From positions 310,001 through 374,000 of the forward strand of contig NZ_JAJSDZ010000007.1 of the NCBI RefSeq assembly GCF_021272385.1: a stretch of DNA of 64,000 nucleotides, in the 5' to 3' direction. Below the pieces are notes generated by a model. The model was given only the letters and a program-made list of their open reading frames with translations. It had not been told where the DNA came from and searched no databases. The first letter of the stretch is position 1. Each line of letters starts with the position of its first letter. The translations under genes and the position numbers were made by a program. This DNA is from Vibrio salinus. Its GTDB lineage: Bacteria; Pseudomonadota; Gammaproteobacteria; Enterobacterales; Vibrionaceae. This document shows, one piece after another, positions 25,275 through 35,151 of this stretch.

Positions 25275-26477
25275 TTATTGTATTTTTTCACTAATGAATG
25301 ACATTAATTCCATTGCTAGCTGGTTTTTTGATGTGAGAGGAAAGACATGCTCTCCATTTTTCCAGTAAACGGTTAATGCATTTGAGTCACTGTTAAATCC
25401 TTGTCCGGAAACGGAAACATCGTTGGCGCAGATCAGATCGAGATTCTTCTGTTCCAGTTTGTTTCTGGCGTAGTGTTCAAGGTTTTGTGTCTCAGCGGCA
25501 AAACCTACAGTATAAGGTCTTCCCTCGGTTAATGATGCCACAGAGGCGACGATATCCGGATTTTTTATCATCCTGATTGTCATGGCATCCTTATCCTTTG
25601 TTTTCTTGATTTTCTGTTCGGAGATGCATTCCGGACGATAGTCGGCAACGGCAGCACAACTGATGAAAATTGTATGCTCAGGGGCGAGTTTCATCACTTC
25701 TTCATGCATGTTTGTGGCACTGGTAACATCAATGCGACAAACCCCGTCAGGTGTTCTCTGGTTTACCGGCCCGCTGATTAATGTCACTGATGCGCCGGAC
25801 CTTGCGGCGGCTTCTGCTAACTGAAAGCCCATTTTCCCGGAACTGTGATTAGAGATATACCGCACTGGATCGATGGCTTCCTGCGTCGGACCTGCGGTAA
25901 TTAAAATGGATTGACCGCTTAGCAAGCGGGGCTGAAAAAATTCTTCACAGTGATGAACCAGTTCCATCGGCTCCAGCATACGTCCCGGGCCAACATCACC
26001 ACAAGCCTGTTCCCCGGCCCCGGGCCCCCAGATAATGAATTCTCGGCGGATAAGTGTGGCCAGATTTTCCTGGGTGGCAATATTTTTGTACATTTGCTGG
26101 TTCATTGCCGGAGCAACAGCAACGGGTGCTTCTGTGGCCAGAACCAGAGTAGAAAGCAAATCATTACCCAGACCGCCGGCAACCCGGGCAATCAAATCCG
26201 CTGTTGCCGGTGCGAGCAGAACCAGATCGGCCCATTTGGCCAGCTCAATGTGATTCATCGATCGTTCGGCTTCCGGATCCAGCAGGCTTGACGCAACCTG
26301 ATGGCCCGATACGGCCTGCATTGTTAAAGGTGTGATAAATTCTTTGGCGGCTTCGGTCATGACGACGCGAATTTCGGTGCCCCGTTCAATTAGCCGCCGG
26401 GTGAGCTCTGCACATTTGTAGGCCGCGATTCCACCACTGATGCCAAGAAGAATTTTTTTTCCGGACAAAGTCTGCAT
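25275..26477 (-). CDS. coaBC: bifunctional phosphopantothenoylcysteine decarboxylase / phosphopantothenate-cysteine ligase
   Basis: Makes 4'-phosphopantetheine for coenzyme A in two steps. The 400 residues comprise the N-terminal CoaC flavin decarboxylase ([19 protein letters not shown], then [12 protein letters not shown] and [13 protein letters not shown]). The C-terminal CoaB ligase starts near residue 190 ([65 protein letters not shown]). Divergent from radC with about 225 bases between. Confidence 0.96.
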   Translation of the reverse strand: MQTLSGKKILLGISGGIAAYKCAELTRRLIERGTEIRVVMTEAAKEFITPLTMQAVSGHQVASSLLDPEAERSMNHIELAKWADLVLLAPATADLIARVAGGLGNDLLSTLVLATEAPVAVAPAMNQQMYKNIATQENLATLIRREFIIWGPGAGEQACGDVGPGRMLEPMELVHHCEEFFQPRLLSGQSILITAGPTQEAIDPVRYISNHSSGKMGFQLAEAAARSGASVTLISGPVNQRTPDGVCRIDVTSATNMHEEVMKLAPEHTIFISCAAVADYRPECISEQKIKKTKDKDAMTIRMIKNPDIVASVASLTEGRPYTVGFAAETQNLEHYARNKLEQKNLDLICANDVSVSGQGFNSDSNALTVYWKNGEHVFPLTSKNQLAMELMSFISEKIQ

Positions 26478-26704
26478 TTTCTTATCCTTAAATACTGAAC
26501 TCTGAAAACCTGCCTATGTTATCACAAGTTTTCAGTGATACATCAATCCGGTGATAACAGCGAAGTAAGTACTTAGTCGCAAAATGGTTGCAAGAACAGG
26601 TCTTACCGGGAGGTTTTTGAGTGGACGAACTGCTCTTATCGTTTATTTGTTTTGTGTTTGGGCCGCTGATGGCTCTTGATCCTCTGTGGATAAGGAGGGG
26701 GACG

Positions 26705-27370
26705 ATGCTGACGAAAAAACAAATGCCAAGGGAAAAATTACTGAGCAGAGGGCCTCAGTTTTTATCGGATGAAGAATTACTGGCAATTTTTCTGCGAACC
26801 GGAACAAGAGAAATGAATGTGCTGCATCTTGCGCACCACTTACTGGGAGAATTTGGTTCTCTGCGTAAATTATTTGCGGCAACACAGGAGGAGTTTTGTC
26901 GGTTTAAGGGGTTAGGAGAAGCGAAGTACGTTCAGTTGCAGGCCATTCTGGAAATGACACAACGTTACCTCATGGAGACACTGGAGAGGGGCGATGCGTT
27001 AACCAGTCCGGCTCAGACCCGGCTTTATCTTTCCAGCTTACTGAGAGATCGGGCCAGAGAAGCGTTTTATGTTCTCTATTTAGATAATCAGAACCGGGTG
27101 ATTCAGGGAGAAACGTTGTTCGAAGGTACGATTGACGCTGCCTCTGTTTATCCGAGAGAAATCGTGAAGCAGGCGCTTCATCATAATGCTGCGGCTCTGA
27201 TTCTGGCTCATAATCACCCGTCCGGTGTTGCTGAGCCGAGTCAGGCTGACCGGCGGATTACCATAAGAATAAAAGAAGCACTGGCGCTGATTGATATCCG
27301 GGTTCTCGATCACTTCGTCATCGGAGATGGTGAAATCGTATCGTTTTGTGAAAGAGGGTGGATGGAATAG
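26705..27370 (+). CDS. radC: RadC-family JAB/MPN protein
   Basis: A 222-residue protein of the RadC family, the same length as in E. coli. An N-terminal helix-hairpin-helix-like domain ([29 protein letters not shown]) precedes a JAMM-type metalloprotease fold with the metal site in [18 protein letters not shown] and an upstream conserved Glu. The name RadC is historical; the repair role is unproven. An open frame extends to 26621, but TAAGGAGG at 26691-26698 places translation at the ATG at 26705. Confidence 0.95.
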   Translation: MLTKKQMPREKLLSRGPQFLSDEELLAIFLRTGTREMNVLHLAHHLLGEFGSLRKLFAATQEEFCRFKGLGEAKYVQLQAILEMTQRYLMETLERGDALTSPAQTRLYLSSLLRDRAREAFYVLYLDNQNRVIQGETLFEGTIDAASVYPREIVKQALHHNAAALILAHNHPSGVAEPSQADRRITIRIKEALALIDIRVLDHFVIGDGEIVSFCERGWME

Positions 27371-27374
27371 TGTG

Positions 27375-27444
27375 TCAGTTATCAGTTATCAGTTATCAGT
27401 TATCAGTTATCAGTTATCAGTTATCAGTTATCAGTTATCAGTGA
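27375..27444. repeat. heptamer tandem repeat (TCAGTTA)9
   Basis: Nine perfect tandem copies of TCAGTTA (27375-27437) plus a degenerate tenth fill the gap between radC and the S23-family gene. Copy number is likely to vary by replication slippage. Confidence 0.95.
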
Positions 27445-27453
27445 AAAGTGATT

Positions 27454-27798
27454 ATGGAGTATTTTGAAAAATTGAAGGTGTGGCAGGCCGGGATGCAAGT
27501 CGCTATCAAAGTTAATCAAGAATTTGAATCCTTTAAATGTAATTTTGGTTTTAAAGATCAGATAACAAGAGCCGCTATTTCCATTCCATCGAATATCGCT
27601 GAAGGTGAACAAAGAGGAAGCATTAAAGATTCGGTTCGTTTTTTATACATTGCGAAGGGTTCGGCTTCTGAACTCCTTACTCAAATTATATTGGCGAGGG
27701 AGCTCGGGTATCTGACAGGCTCAGATAGTCTTGCTTTAGAAATTAAGGTAAGAGAAATTATAAAAATGTTGTCCGGACTGATTAGAAGTAGATGTTAG
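27454..27798 (+). CDS. four-helix-bundle protein (S23 / 23S rRNA IVS-protein family)
   Basis: A 114-residue protein of the family first seen in 23S rRNA intervening sequences, also called bAvd-like. Family markers: FEKLKVWQAGMQVAIKVN, the ITRAAISIPSNIAEGEQRGS turn, and FLYIAKGSASELLTQIILAR. It should fold as a basic pentameric four-helix barrel that binds nucleic acid; the free-standing form has no established function. The ATG at 27454 is chosen over the GTG at 27448; neither has a clear ribosome site. It is framed by short tandem repeats and interrupts the radC-rpmB neighbourhood, which suggests acquisition as a small mobile module. No reverse transcriptase or template repeat is near, so it is not part of a diversity-generating retroelement. 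Confidence 0.85.
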   Translation: MEYFEKLKVWQAGMQVAIKVNQEFESFKCNFGFKDQITRAAISIPSNIAEGEQRGSIKDSVRFLYIAKGSASELLTQIILARELGYLTGSDSLALEIKVREIIKMLSGLIRSRC

Positions 27799-27873
27799 TT
27801 TACAGTTTTTCAGTGTTCAGTTTACAGAGAGAAGCCTGCCAACTGAGACACTGAAACACTGAAACACTGAAAC
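27796..27873. repeat. CAGTGTT/ACACTGAA repeat block after the S23-family gene
   Basis: GTTTTTCAGTGTTCAGTTT is followed, in inverted orientation, by three tandem copies of ACACTGAA at 27848-27871. The same vocabulary occurs at 22568-22590, 22661-22685 and 33565-33650. Confidence 0.7.
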
Positions 27874-28139
27874 TAACACTTGTTCCTTCGACTATTTCTG
27901 CTATTATTCGCCCACTAAATTTTTAACCTAAATCAGCTCGGCGATAAAAAGATCACAAGATCTTGCAAAAAGGATCTGTTCGGGTCTTGAGCAATGCTCG
28001 TCAAGTTAGTATAATGCGCGACCTTTGATAGCCTTGTATGGATTTTCCATAATGGTTTTAACCTCAACTTTTATTTTTAAGTAAAGAGGTTCGGCCACCA
28101 AGGTTGATATCGAGCTGAAACGATTTGGAGAAGACATTC
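27799..28139 (+). other. repeat block and rpmB leader region
   Basis: Apart from the repeat block and the rpmB promoter, the stretch holds about 120 bases of untranslated rpmB leader. A GATC-rich patch with AAGATCACAAGATC lies around 27945-27977. No gene is present. Confidence 0.6.
27987..28015 (+). promoter_or_regulatory. sigma-70 promoter of rpmBG
   Basis: TTGAGC (27987-27992) and a perfect TATAAT (28010-28015) are separated by exactly 17 bases, followed by a GC-rich discriminator (GCGCG), as expected for a growth-rate-controlled ribosomal protein operon. Confidence 0.85.
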
Positions 28140-28376
28140 ATGTCCCGAGTATGCCAAGTAACTGGTAAGCGTCCGGTAACGGGTAATAACCGTTCACACG
28201 CAAAAAATGCTACTAAGCGTCGTTTTCTGCCGAACCTACAAACTCATCGTTTCTGGGTAGAGAGCGAAAAACGTTTTGTTAAACTACGTCTGACTGCTAA
28301 AGGCATGCGTATCATCGACAAGAAAGGTATCGATGCTGTTATTGCTGATATCCGTGCACGCGGCGAAAACGTTTAA
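28140..28376 (+). CDS. rpmB: 50S ribosomal protein L28
   Basis: A 78-residue ribosomal protein of the large subunit. [40 protein letters not shown] and [17 protein letters not shown] are characteristic of L28. An upstream TTG in frame at 28125 is ignored because the family begins MSRVCQ and GGAG lies ten bases before the ATG at 28140. It is first in the rpmB-rpmG operon; rpmG follows after 13 bases. Confidence 0.98.
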   Translation: MSRVCQVTGKRPVTGNNRSHAKNATKRRFLPNLQTHRFWVESEKRFVKLRLTAKGMRIIDKKGIDAVIADIRARGENV

Positions 28377-28389
28377 GAGGAATTAAGCA

Positions 28390-28557
28390 ATGGCTAAAGG
28401 CAATCGTGAGAAAATCCGTCTGGTATCTTCTGCTGATACTGGTCACTTCTACACAACTGACAAGAACAAACGTAACATGCCAGGTAAATTCGAGATCAAA
28501 AAATATGATCCTGTAGCTCGCCGTCATGTTATTTACAAAGAAGCTAAAATCAAGTAA
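28390..28557 (+). CDS. rpmG: 50S ribosomal protein L33
   Basis: A 55-residue large-subunit protein, [18 protein letters not shown], then [20 protein letters not shown] and [17 protein letters not shown]. It is the cysteine-free (zinc-independent) form of L33. AGAGGA in the gap after rpmB serves as ribosome site. A strong terminator follows. Confidence 0.98.
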   Translation: MAKGNREKIRLVSSADTGHFYTTDKNKRNMPGKFEIKKYDPVARRHVIYKEAKIK

Positions 28558-28582
28558 TTGATTTTCTTTGTTGCCAGTAAGA

Positions 28583-28608
28583 AAAACCCAGCTTAGGCTG
28601 GGTTTTTT
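28583..28608 (+). terminator. rho-independent terminator of rpmBG
   Basis: AACCCAGC (28585-28592) and GCTGGGTT (28597-28604) with a TTAG loop, preceded by A5 and followed by a T6 run, form a classic terminator. Confidence 0.92.
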
Positions 28609-28684
28609 ATTGTCTGTTGTTTGCTAATTAGGCTGTATCAATAAGATAATATAGATTATACCGGATTCAGACAGAGGAATGGTG

Positions 28685-29167
28685 ATGCGATACAGTGGTC
28701 GTAAGTGGAATAATATTCTTATTTTTTCCGTTATCGCCTTTATTATAATTTTAAATCTGCCGACGTTGATTAAAACGTATTTAATCCCTCCGGATCAGCA
28801 GTTTCATATTTCGAACACGCTCTTTAATGCAAATGATACCGTGACGGCGGTTTACAGTGCTGACTGGGCGTTGGAAAAAAAACAAGGGTTCTGGACGCTG
28901 ACTCCGACTTTAGCTATTTCAGCGACAACGTTGTATGAGCACTGGCATGGTCTGGAAGGCACGCCGGTGAATGAGGAAACTTACCAGTCTTTGTCGAAAA
29001 AATTGCCACCGGCACAGACTCTGGAAATCTGGTACAAAGAGCAGGAAGAACCTCAGCGGGTGACATTTTATCAGATGCCGACGTTCTGGCTGTTTAAAAA
29101 CTGGCAAAACCGGTGGATTGCAGTCTCTGTCGACAAAAATTATCTTTTTCCCCAACAAGTCAAATAA
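28685..29167 (+). CDS. conserved hypothetical membrane-anchored protein
   Basis: A 160-residue protein with one N-terminal membrane helix (NILIFSVIAFIIILNLPTLI) after a short basic stretch and a soluble domain of about 115 residues, probably periplasmic. The domain looks like mixed alpha/beta (FHISNTLFNANDTVTAVYSA, LEIWYKEQEEPQRVTFYQMP). No family is recognised. The same slot between rpmG and mutM holds a hypothetical gene in V. cholerae, from memory. Of the starts 28679 (ATG), 28682 (GTG) and 28685 (ATG), the last stands best to AGAGGA at 28673-28678. It ends 12 bases before mutM and is probably cotranscribed with it. Confidence 0.7.
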   Translation: MRYSGRKWNNILIFSVIAFIIILNLPTLIKTYLIPPDQQFHISNTLFNANDTVTAVYSADWALEKKQGFWTLTPTLAISATTLYEHWHGLEGTPVNEETYQSLSKKLPPAQTLEIWYKEQEEPQRVTFYQMPTFWLFKNWQNRWIAVSVDKNYLFPQQVK

Positions 29168-29179
29168 AAGTAGAGAAAT

Positions 29180-29989
29180 ATGCCTGAATTACCAGAAGTT
29201 GAAGTGAGCCGGATGGGCATCAGCCCTTTTCTTGTTGGTGAAAAGATCAAATCTATTTCCGTTCGTACGCCTAAGCTGCGTTGGGATATTCCCTATGAAC
29301 TACACAAGCTTGAAGGACAGGTTATTCGTAGTATTAAACGACGGGCAAAGTATCTGTTATTGGAAACGGATGTCGGAACGGCGATTATTCATCTGGGGAT
29401 GTCCGGCTCTCTGAGAGTGATAGATGCGCCGGTGGCCCCTCAGAAGCACGATCATGTTGATTTGTTTATGTGCAATGGAAAAGTTCTGCGTTATAACGAT
29501 CCGAGGCGTTTCGGTGCCTGGCTGTGGTCAGAGAAAGGGACGACGGCATCTGTACTGCTTAATCTGGGACCTGAACCGCTTAGTAATGATTTTACCGCAG
29601 GCTATATGCAGGAAAAAGCACATGGGAAGAAAATCCGGATTAAGCCATTTATCATGGATAACAAATACGTGGTTGGGGTAGGTAATATTTACGCTAATGA
29701 ATCCCTGTTCTCTGCTCACATTAATCCAAACCGGCCCGCTGGTCGTCTTTCCGGGGATGAATGGAATGTATTGGTGGCAGAGATTAAATCCGTTCTTGCT
29801 CATTCAATTAAACAGGGTGGTACCACCCTTAAAGATTTTGCTCAGGCTGATGGTAAACCCGGGTATTTTGCGCAGGAACTGAAAATTTACGGGAAAGCCG
29901 GTGAACCCTGCCCTGAATGCGGTGCCCAGATCCAGGAGCAAAAAATTGGCCAGAGGAATACGTTTTTTTGCCGGATTTGTCAGAAGTAA
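29180..29989 (+). CDS. mutM: formamidopyrimidine-DNA glycosylase
   Basis: Base-excision repair glycosylase/AP lyase that removes 8-oxoguanine and formamidopyrimidines. The 269 residues start MPELPEVEV with catalytic Pro2 and Glu3. The catalytic Lys lies in [22 protein letters not shown] follows, then the helix-two-turn-helix with [13 protein letters not shown]. The C-terminal zinc finger has CPECG and CRICQ. The gene converges with coaD, 23 bases apart. Confidence 0.97.
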   Translation: MPELPEVEVSRMGISPFLVGEKIKSISVRTPKLRWDIPYELHKLEGQVIRSIKRRAKYLLLETDVGTAIIHLGMSGSLRVIDAPVAPQKHDHVDLFMCNGKVLRYNDPRRFGAWLWSEKGTTASVLLNLGPEPLSNDFTAGYMQEKAHGKKIRIKPFIMDNKYVVGVGNIYANESLFSAHINPNRPAGRLSGDEWNVLVAEIKSVLAHSIKQGGTTLKDFAQADGKPGYFAQELKIYGKAGEPCPECGAQIQEQKIGQRNTFFCRICQK

Positions 29990-30012
29990 TATTATAAACA
30001 TCGGAAGTCATT

Positions 30013-30519
<507 letters not shown>

Positions 30520-30629
30520 TTAAATACAGAAAATCTCTCATAATAATAACAAAAAGGGTCAAATTTACCTATTGATGCGGGTATGATATTCCCTTTGAGG
30601 GATCTCGGTAATCAATTGAGAGTTTTGAA

Positions 30630-31664
30630 ATGAAAAAGTTACTTGTCATCCGGAACGATAAAATCGGTGATTTCATGCTGGCCTGGCCAAGTTTTGCGAT
30701 GCTGAAAGCGTCCATTCCGGATTGTCATATCACGGCATTGGTTCCTGCATATACGGTGGCGCTTGCCGGATTGTGTCCCTGGATTGACGATGTGATTGAG
30801 GATCCGACAAAGAAATCCTCCAAAGCTGCTCAGTTGGCGGTGATTAAGCAAATAAAGCAGTGCCGTTTCGATGCCTCGATCAATTTATTCTCGACCACTT
30901 ATAACGCAATGTTGGTGTGGAAAGCGAAAATTCCGTATCGTCTGGCACCGGCAACGAAAGTGGCTCAGCTGTTTTATAACCGTCGGATCAGGCAGAAACG
31001 TTCTCAATCGAAAAAACCGGAATTTGAATATAATTTGGATCTGATTCGTGCGTTTTTGCATGACAACCACATCCCGGTGGTTGAACCTGACGCTCCTTAT
31101 TTGTCTTTCAGTCAGAATGATCTGGATAAGCAAAAAAGTAAGCTGGCTTCTCAGCTAAGCCTTTGTCCGGATAAACCCTGGGTATATCTTCATGCCGGGA
31201 GTGGTGGTTCAGCAAATAACCTTTCGTTGCAGCAATATTGCCGGTTGATCGATGGTATGGAAGGGGATTTTGATGTGGTGCTGACGGCAGGTCCGGGGGA
31301 AGAAGAGAAAGCCTACCAGTTGCAGTCCATGATTAATCGCCGGGGTGAAAAAGCCGTTGTGTATGATAAAAATGACGGTTTAACGGATTTTGCCCGCTCT
31401 ATTGCCTGTGCCAGTGTGTTTATCGCCGGGTCTACCGGCCCCCTTCATATTGCGGCGGCAATGGATGTGCCGACTATTGGTTTCTTTCCGGCGAAACGTT
31501 CGGCGACACCGCTGCGCTGGCGGCCATTAAATTCCAAAGGCCGCCATTTGGCTTTTTGTCCTCCTAAAGAGGGCAGTAAGCAGCAGCAGGAGAACATGGC
31601 TAATATCCGTATCAGCGACATTCTTACCGACGTTAACTCCTGGGTGACGACGTATTTGTTCTGA
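30630..31664 (+). CDS. GT9 heptosyltransferase-family protein
   Basis: A 344-residue GT-B enzyme of family 9, which transfers heptose from ADP-heptose to LPS core. N-terminal [19 protein letters not shown] and the donor-site segment [20 protein letters not shown] near residue 270 are diagnostic. [20 protein letters not shown] is the central loop. It lies next to coaD on the opposite strand, with a close TTGAGA-type upstream region. Its last 32 bases overlap the end of the convergent WaaE-like gene. The exact acceptor is unknown. Confidence 0.88.
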   Translation: MKKLLVIRNDKIGDFMLAWPSFAMLKASIPDCHITALVPAYTVALAGLCPWIDDVIEDPTKKSSKAAQLAVIKQIKQCRFDASINLFSTTYNAMLVWKAKIPYRLAPATKVAQLFYNRRIRQKRSQSKKPEFEYNLDLIRAFLHDNHIPVVEPDAPYLSFSQNDLDKQKSKLASQLSLCPDKPWVYLHAGSGGSANNLSLQQYCRLIDGMEGDFDVVLTAGPGEEEKAYQLQSMINRRGEKAVVYDKNDGLTDFARSIACASVFIAGSTGPLHIAAAMDVPTIGFFPAKRSATPLRWRPLNSKGRHLAFCPPKEGSKQQQENMANIRISDILTDVNSWVTTYLF

Positions 31665-32412
31665 CCCATAAGTCTGCGTATTTTACAAATGTGGAATGCG
31701 CAGATAAAAATGATAGCAAAAATCCCTGTTTTCCATCCAGAAAGCCAGCTTTGATAATATACATTTTTAAAAAGCATCCGATGGCGTGCATCAGTCCCTG
31801 ACTGATATTGCTTTTCTTTCCCCGTTTTTCTCTTTGTTCTGCCCAGGCTTTTGCATATCCGGCGGATTTTACCAGATAGTGGTGAATATCATCGTATGTG
31901 TAATGAATGGCGTCCCCTCTTAAATCTGCTACCTGCATTTCTGAGGTGACTTCCACTTTCTCATGAACCAGAGCATCATTGTATTGGGTCAGTTTTGTCG
32001 GATATAGGCGCAGAACCCGATCCGGATACCAGCCACAATGGCGAATAAAACGGCCGAACACCCAGCTTAAACGAGAAATTTGATAAACCGTGTCGGTTTT
32101 ATTTTCCTTTAGTGCCTTCTGGATGCTTTCTTTAAGTTCCGGAGTGATCCGTTCGTCAGCGTCCAGCCAGAGAACATAATCGGATTCGACATAAGACTGT
32201 GCCAAACGGCGCTGTGGACCAAACCCCGGCCATTCGCAGTTTGTGTAAAATTTTTCCGTGAACTGTTTAGCAATCTCTTCGGTGTTATCGGTACTGCCGG
32301 AGTCAAGAATAACAATTTCATCGGCCCAGTCATGTACTGTGTCTAAACAGGGTTTGAGATGTTTGGCTTCGTTCCGCACAATAAGTGCTACGGCTAGCGT
32401 TGGCTGGTTCAC
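31633..32412 (-). CDS. GT2 glycosyltransferase, WaaE/KdtX-like
   Basis: A 259-residue GT-A enzyme related to WaaE, the beta-1,4-glucosyltransferase acting on the first core heptose. It has [18 protein letters not shown], the Asp of [14 protein letters not shown], and the metal-binding DAD in [10 protein letters not shown]. The ending is typical of the WaaE group ([23 protein letters not shown]). The ATG overlaps the stop of the upstream GT9 gene by four bases, so the two are translationally coupled. The 3' end overlaps the convergent GT9 gene by 32 bases. Confidence 0.88.
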   Translation of the reverse strand: MNQPTLAVALIVRNEAKHLKPCLDTVHDWADEIVILDSGSTDNTEEIAKQFTEKFYTNCEWPGFGPQRRLAQSYVESDYVLWLDADERITPELKESIQKALKENKTDTVYQISRLSWVFGRFIRHCGWYPDRVLRLYPTKLTQYNDALVHEKVEVTSEMQVADLRGDAIHYTYDDIHHYLVKSAGYAKAWAEQREKRGKKSNISQGLMHAIGCFLKMYIIKAGFLDGKQGFLLSFLSAHSTFVKYADLWVRTNTSSPRS

Positions 32413-33491
32413 TGCTCTGATTCTCCATGTTTAGAAGAGGTAATGGTAAAGTCGGTGACAATTTTATCAAACATAGCAATAACCTGCTGGCTTTGAATCC
32501 GGTTCATTGCCGATTTGTCTTTAACCCGGCTTCGCCAGTTTAGTTCGGATAATGTTTTTCCGGTTTCTTCTTTAATGGCTTCTTCGTATGCGGAAACCAC
32601 ATAGTCTAGATAGCAGTAAGGACCGGTCCGCATGGGGTTATGATGAGCGTACAGACCAATAACGGGTGTATTCATTGCATTGGCCATATGAGCAGGTCCG
32701 GTATCCGGAGCAATCACCAGGTCGCATTTATCCATCAGGGCTAACATTTGCTTCAGGGAACTTGAGCCGACCAGATTGGTGACCGGTGTGATGAGCTTAG
32801 TATCGATTTCGTTTGCCAGCTCGGTTTCTACTTTCGCCGGAGAGCCGGCGAGGATGACATTCCAGCCTTGTTTTTGGGCATGCTGTATAACGTCAGTATA
32901 GCCATTGGCATGCCAGTTTTTGTAAGCTTTACTGGCGCCGGGAACTACCACAAGATTTGGCTGATGTGCTGACAGTTGAGATTGTGCCCATAATGCTTCC
33001 TTCTGAGAGTAAGTGAGCGACCACTTTGGTTTTATATCTTGAATGCCAATGTATTTTGCAAAAGCGAGCATGCCATCAAGGACATGAAACCCATCGGGAG
33101 ACGGCACTTTTTTATTGGTAAACCAGGTCTGGCAATCCTGACTGCGCAAAGCATCAAAGCCAATTTTATACCGGGCCTTAATTCCCAGAGTGGCAATGCT
33201 GGCACGGAAGGCGTACTGCATGTGTAATAACGCATCAAAATGATGGTTTTTCAGAGTTGCCCAAAGTTGTTTATACCCTTTCCAGCCCGATTTTTTATCA
33301 AACATAATTACTTCGATGCCAGGAAGATCGTGGATAATCTGGGCTTCCAGTTTGCCAGTGACCCAGGTAATTTTGGTTTTCGGCCATTGTGCCTGAATCG
33401 CCTGCACAACCGCTACGGCATTGCAAACATCGCCAATGGCAGAAAGGCGTAAAATACAAATGGATTCAGGAGCCGACTCAAATAGTGCCAT
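32409..33491 (-). CDS. GT9 heptosyltransferase-family protein (WaaC/OpsX-like)
   Basis: A 360-residue family 9 enzyme. [20 protein letters not shown] is the N-terminal motif, and [20 protein letters not shown] the donor-binding motif near residue 270. The overall pattern ([30 protein letters not shown]) resembles OpsX/heptosyltransferase I, so it may add the first heptose to Kdo; waaC is not otherwise seen in the window. A TTG at 33506 could extend it by five residues. The ATG at 33491 behind GGAAATC is preferred. Confidence 0.85.
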   Translation of the reverse strand: MALFESAPESICILRLSAIGDVCNAVAVVQAIQAQWPKTKITWVTGKLEAQIIHDLPGIEVIMFDKKSGWKGYKQLWATLKNHHFDALLHMQYAFRASIATLGIKARYKIGFDALRSQDCQTWFTNKKVPSPDGFHVLDGMLAFAKYIGIQDIKPKWSLTYSQKEALWAQSQLSAHQPNLVVVPGASKAYKNWHANGYTDVIQHAQKQGWNVILAGSPAKVETELANEIDTKLITPVTNLVGSSSLKQMLALMDKCDLVIAPDTGPAHMANAMNTPVIGLYAHHNPMRTGPYCYLDYVVSAYEEAIKEETGKTLSELNWRSRVKDKSAMNRIQSQQVIAMFDKIVTDFTITSSKHGESEQ

Positions 33492-33564
33492 ATGATTTCC
33501 GACCAAAAAGAAAGTGACAAGAATTATGCAGATAGCGCGAGAAAATGTAAAATGGTGATTGGTT

Positions 33565-33650
33565 AACAGTGTTCCAGTTGGCAGTGTTTTAGTTTTCGGT
33601 TTGTCAGTTAGTCGTTAAACTGAAAACTGAGGACTGAAAACTGAAAAACT
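33565..33650. repeat. CAGT/ACTGAAA-rich intergenic repeat block
   Basis: Between the divergent GT9 gene and kdkA, CAGTGTT, TCAGTTAG and three ACTGAAAA-type words lie within about 90 bases, the same vocabulary as the blocks near pyrE and the S23-family gene. Confidence 0.6.
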
Positions 33651-33653
33651 TTC

Positions 33654-34364
33654 ATGAAACTATTTGAAAATAAAAAACTAAAAGTCTGGTTTGACGAGGC
33701 GTTGCTGAATGCTTCACCTGAAAATTGCTTTGATCCGGAATACTGGCAGGAGCAGGGAAAAATTGTCGGTAATGCTAAAGGGCGGGGAACGACCTGGTTC
33801 ATTCAACTGAACGACATTCAGGGCGCATTACGTCATTACCGTCGTGGTGGATTATTTGGTAGGCTGGTCAGTGATCACTATTTCTTTTCTGGCTGGGAGC
33901 AAACCCGGAGCTATCAGGAGTTCCAAATTCTGAACCACTTAAAGCAGTCTGGAGTCAATGTTCCACGTCCGGTTGCTGCCAGAGCAATTAAAAAACACGT
34001 TTGTTATCAGGCGGATTTACTTACTGAGAGAGTGCCGGATGCGCGTGACCTTGTGTCTGTTTTACAGGAAAAACCGTTAAGTGATGCGATGTATCAGAAG
34101 ATCGGTAAAGAAATTCGCAAAATGCACGATGCTCAGGTAAATCATACTGATCTTAATATCCATAATATTTTGATTGATAATCAGGAAAAGGTGTGGATTA
34201 TTGATTTTGATAAGTGCTTTTGTATGAGAAAAAATAATACCTTATGGAAAGATAATAACTTGAAGCGATTGCATCGCTCTTTTGCTAAAGAATTAGTTAA
34301 AAGCAATATACATTTTAATCGATTGGCATGGGAAAAATTAGTGTTAGCTTATAAAGATAAATGA
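33654..34364 (+). CDS. kdkA: 3-deoxy-D-manno-octulosonic acid kinase
   Basis: Phosphorylates the single Kdo of the inner core, as in Haemophilus, Vibrio and Bordetella LPS. The 236 residues have the KdkA pattern LRHYRRGGLFGRLVSDHYFF near residue 60, and the kinase motifs HTDLNIHNILID (catalytic loop) and WIIDFDKC (Mg site). Presence of kdkA implies that WaaA here acts as a monofunctional Kdo transferase. The next gene starts within its stop codon (ATGA). Confidence 0.93.
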   Translation: MKLFENKKLKVWFDEALLNASPENCFDPEYWQEQGKIVGNAKGRGTTWFIQLNDIQGALRHYRRGGLFGRLVSDHYFFSGWEQTRSYQEFQILNHLKQSGVNVPRPVAARAIKKHVCYQADLLTERVPDARDLVSVLQEKPLSDAMYQKIGKEIRKMHDAQVNHTDLNIHNILIDNQEKVWIIDFDKCFCMRKNNTLWKDNNLKRLHRSFAKELVKSNIHFNRLAWEKLVLAYKDK

Positions 34365-35113
34365 GTCTGGATATGAAATTATTTATTATAAACTTAGATA
34401 GAGCAGTTGAGCGACGAAATCGGGTGAAAGAACAACTATCAGGTTTGAATGTTGATTATGAGTTTTTTTCTGCTGTTGATGGATTTAAGGGGTTGCCTGA
34501 AGAGTTAAAGAGTAAACCAGATGATAAATATAGAATAAAATTCAGAGGACGTCCCTTAACTCCCGGAGAAAAAGGGGTCTATGCAAGTCACTATCTACTA
34601 TGGAAAAAATGCATCGAATTAAATGAACCTATTGCTATTTTTGAAGATGATTTTTTGCCTACAGCTTTTTTTGAGCAGGTAATGTTGAAATTGCCTGAGT
34701 TGCATCGAAATTTCGATTATCTAAGATTGGAGCCTCAGGATACCAACCATAGAAACAAAATGATTATGAATACTCCAGATGGTTTTCAGGTCGTAATGTG
34801 GATGGATAACGCAGGAGGAGCCAGAGGATATAGTCTGACACCAAAAGCAGCTGAGAAATTTGTCAATAAAAGCGAACACTGGCTTTGTGCTGTTGATAAT
34901 TTTATTGGTGAGTCATTCAGACATAAAATACCCTCATTAGGGCTTCTTCCATATGCGGTGTTCGATCCGGCAGATTTAGAAAGTCAAATTCAGAACCAAG
35001 TGTCCAGAACCAGAGTGCCGTTACACTATAAAGTGTTTAGAGAAGCTTCTCGGTTGTATCGTGATACTAAGTTAATGTATTGGAATAAGATAAAGTTTAA
35101 GTCATATTTATAA
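34361..35113 (+). CDS. GT25 glycosyltransferase (LOS-type)
   Basis: A 250-residue family 25 enzyme, the family of Lex/Lgt galactosyl- and glucosyltransferases of LPS outer core. It shows KLFIINLDRAVERRNRVKEQ, YEFFSAVDG, LTPGEKGVYASHYLLWKKCI, the metal site AIFEDDFLP and GGARGYSLTPKAAEKFV. The ATG at 34361 overlaps the kdkA stop; a second ATG at 34373 (MKLFII) fits the family start equally well. It is visibly more AT-rich than the upstream housekeeping genes. Confidence 0.88.
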   Translation: MSLDMKLFIINLDRAVERRNRVKEQLSGLNVDYEFFSAVDGFKGLPEELKSKPDDKYRIKFRGRPLTPGEKGVYASHYLLWKKCIELNEPIAIFEDDFLPTAFFEQVMLKLPELHRNFDYLRLEPQDTNHRNKMIMNTPDGFQVVMWMDNAGGARGYSLTPKAAEKFVNKSEHWLCAVDNFIGESFRHKIPSLGLLPYAVFDPADLESQIQNQVSRTRVPLHYKVFREASRLYRDTKLMYWNKIKFKSYL

Positions 35114-35151
35114 TAAAATTAGTATCTTAAGCTGTGGGGCTATTTTTATTA

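Noticed and set aside
27371..27444. Tandem repeats considered as a CRISPR array or DGR template
   Set aside because: The unit is seven bases without spacers, and no Cas or reverse transcriptase gene is near.
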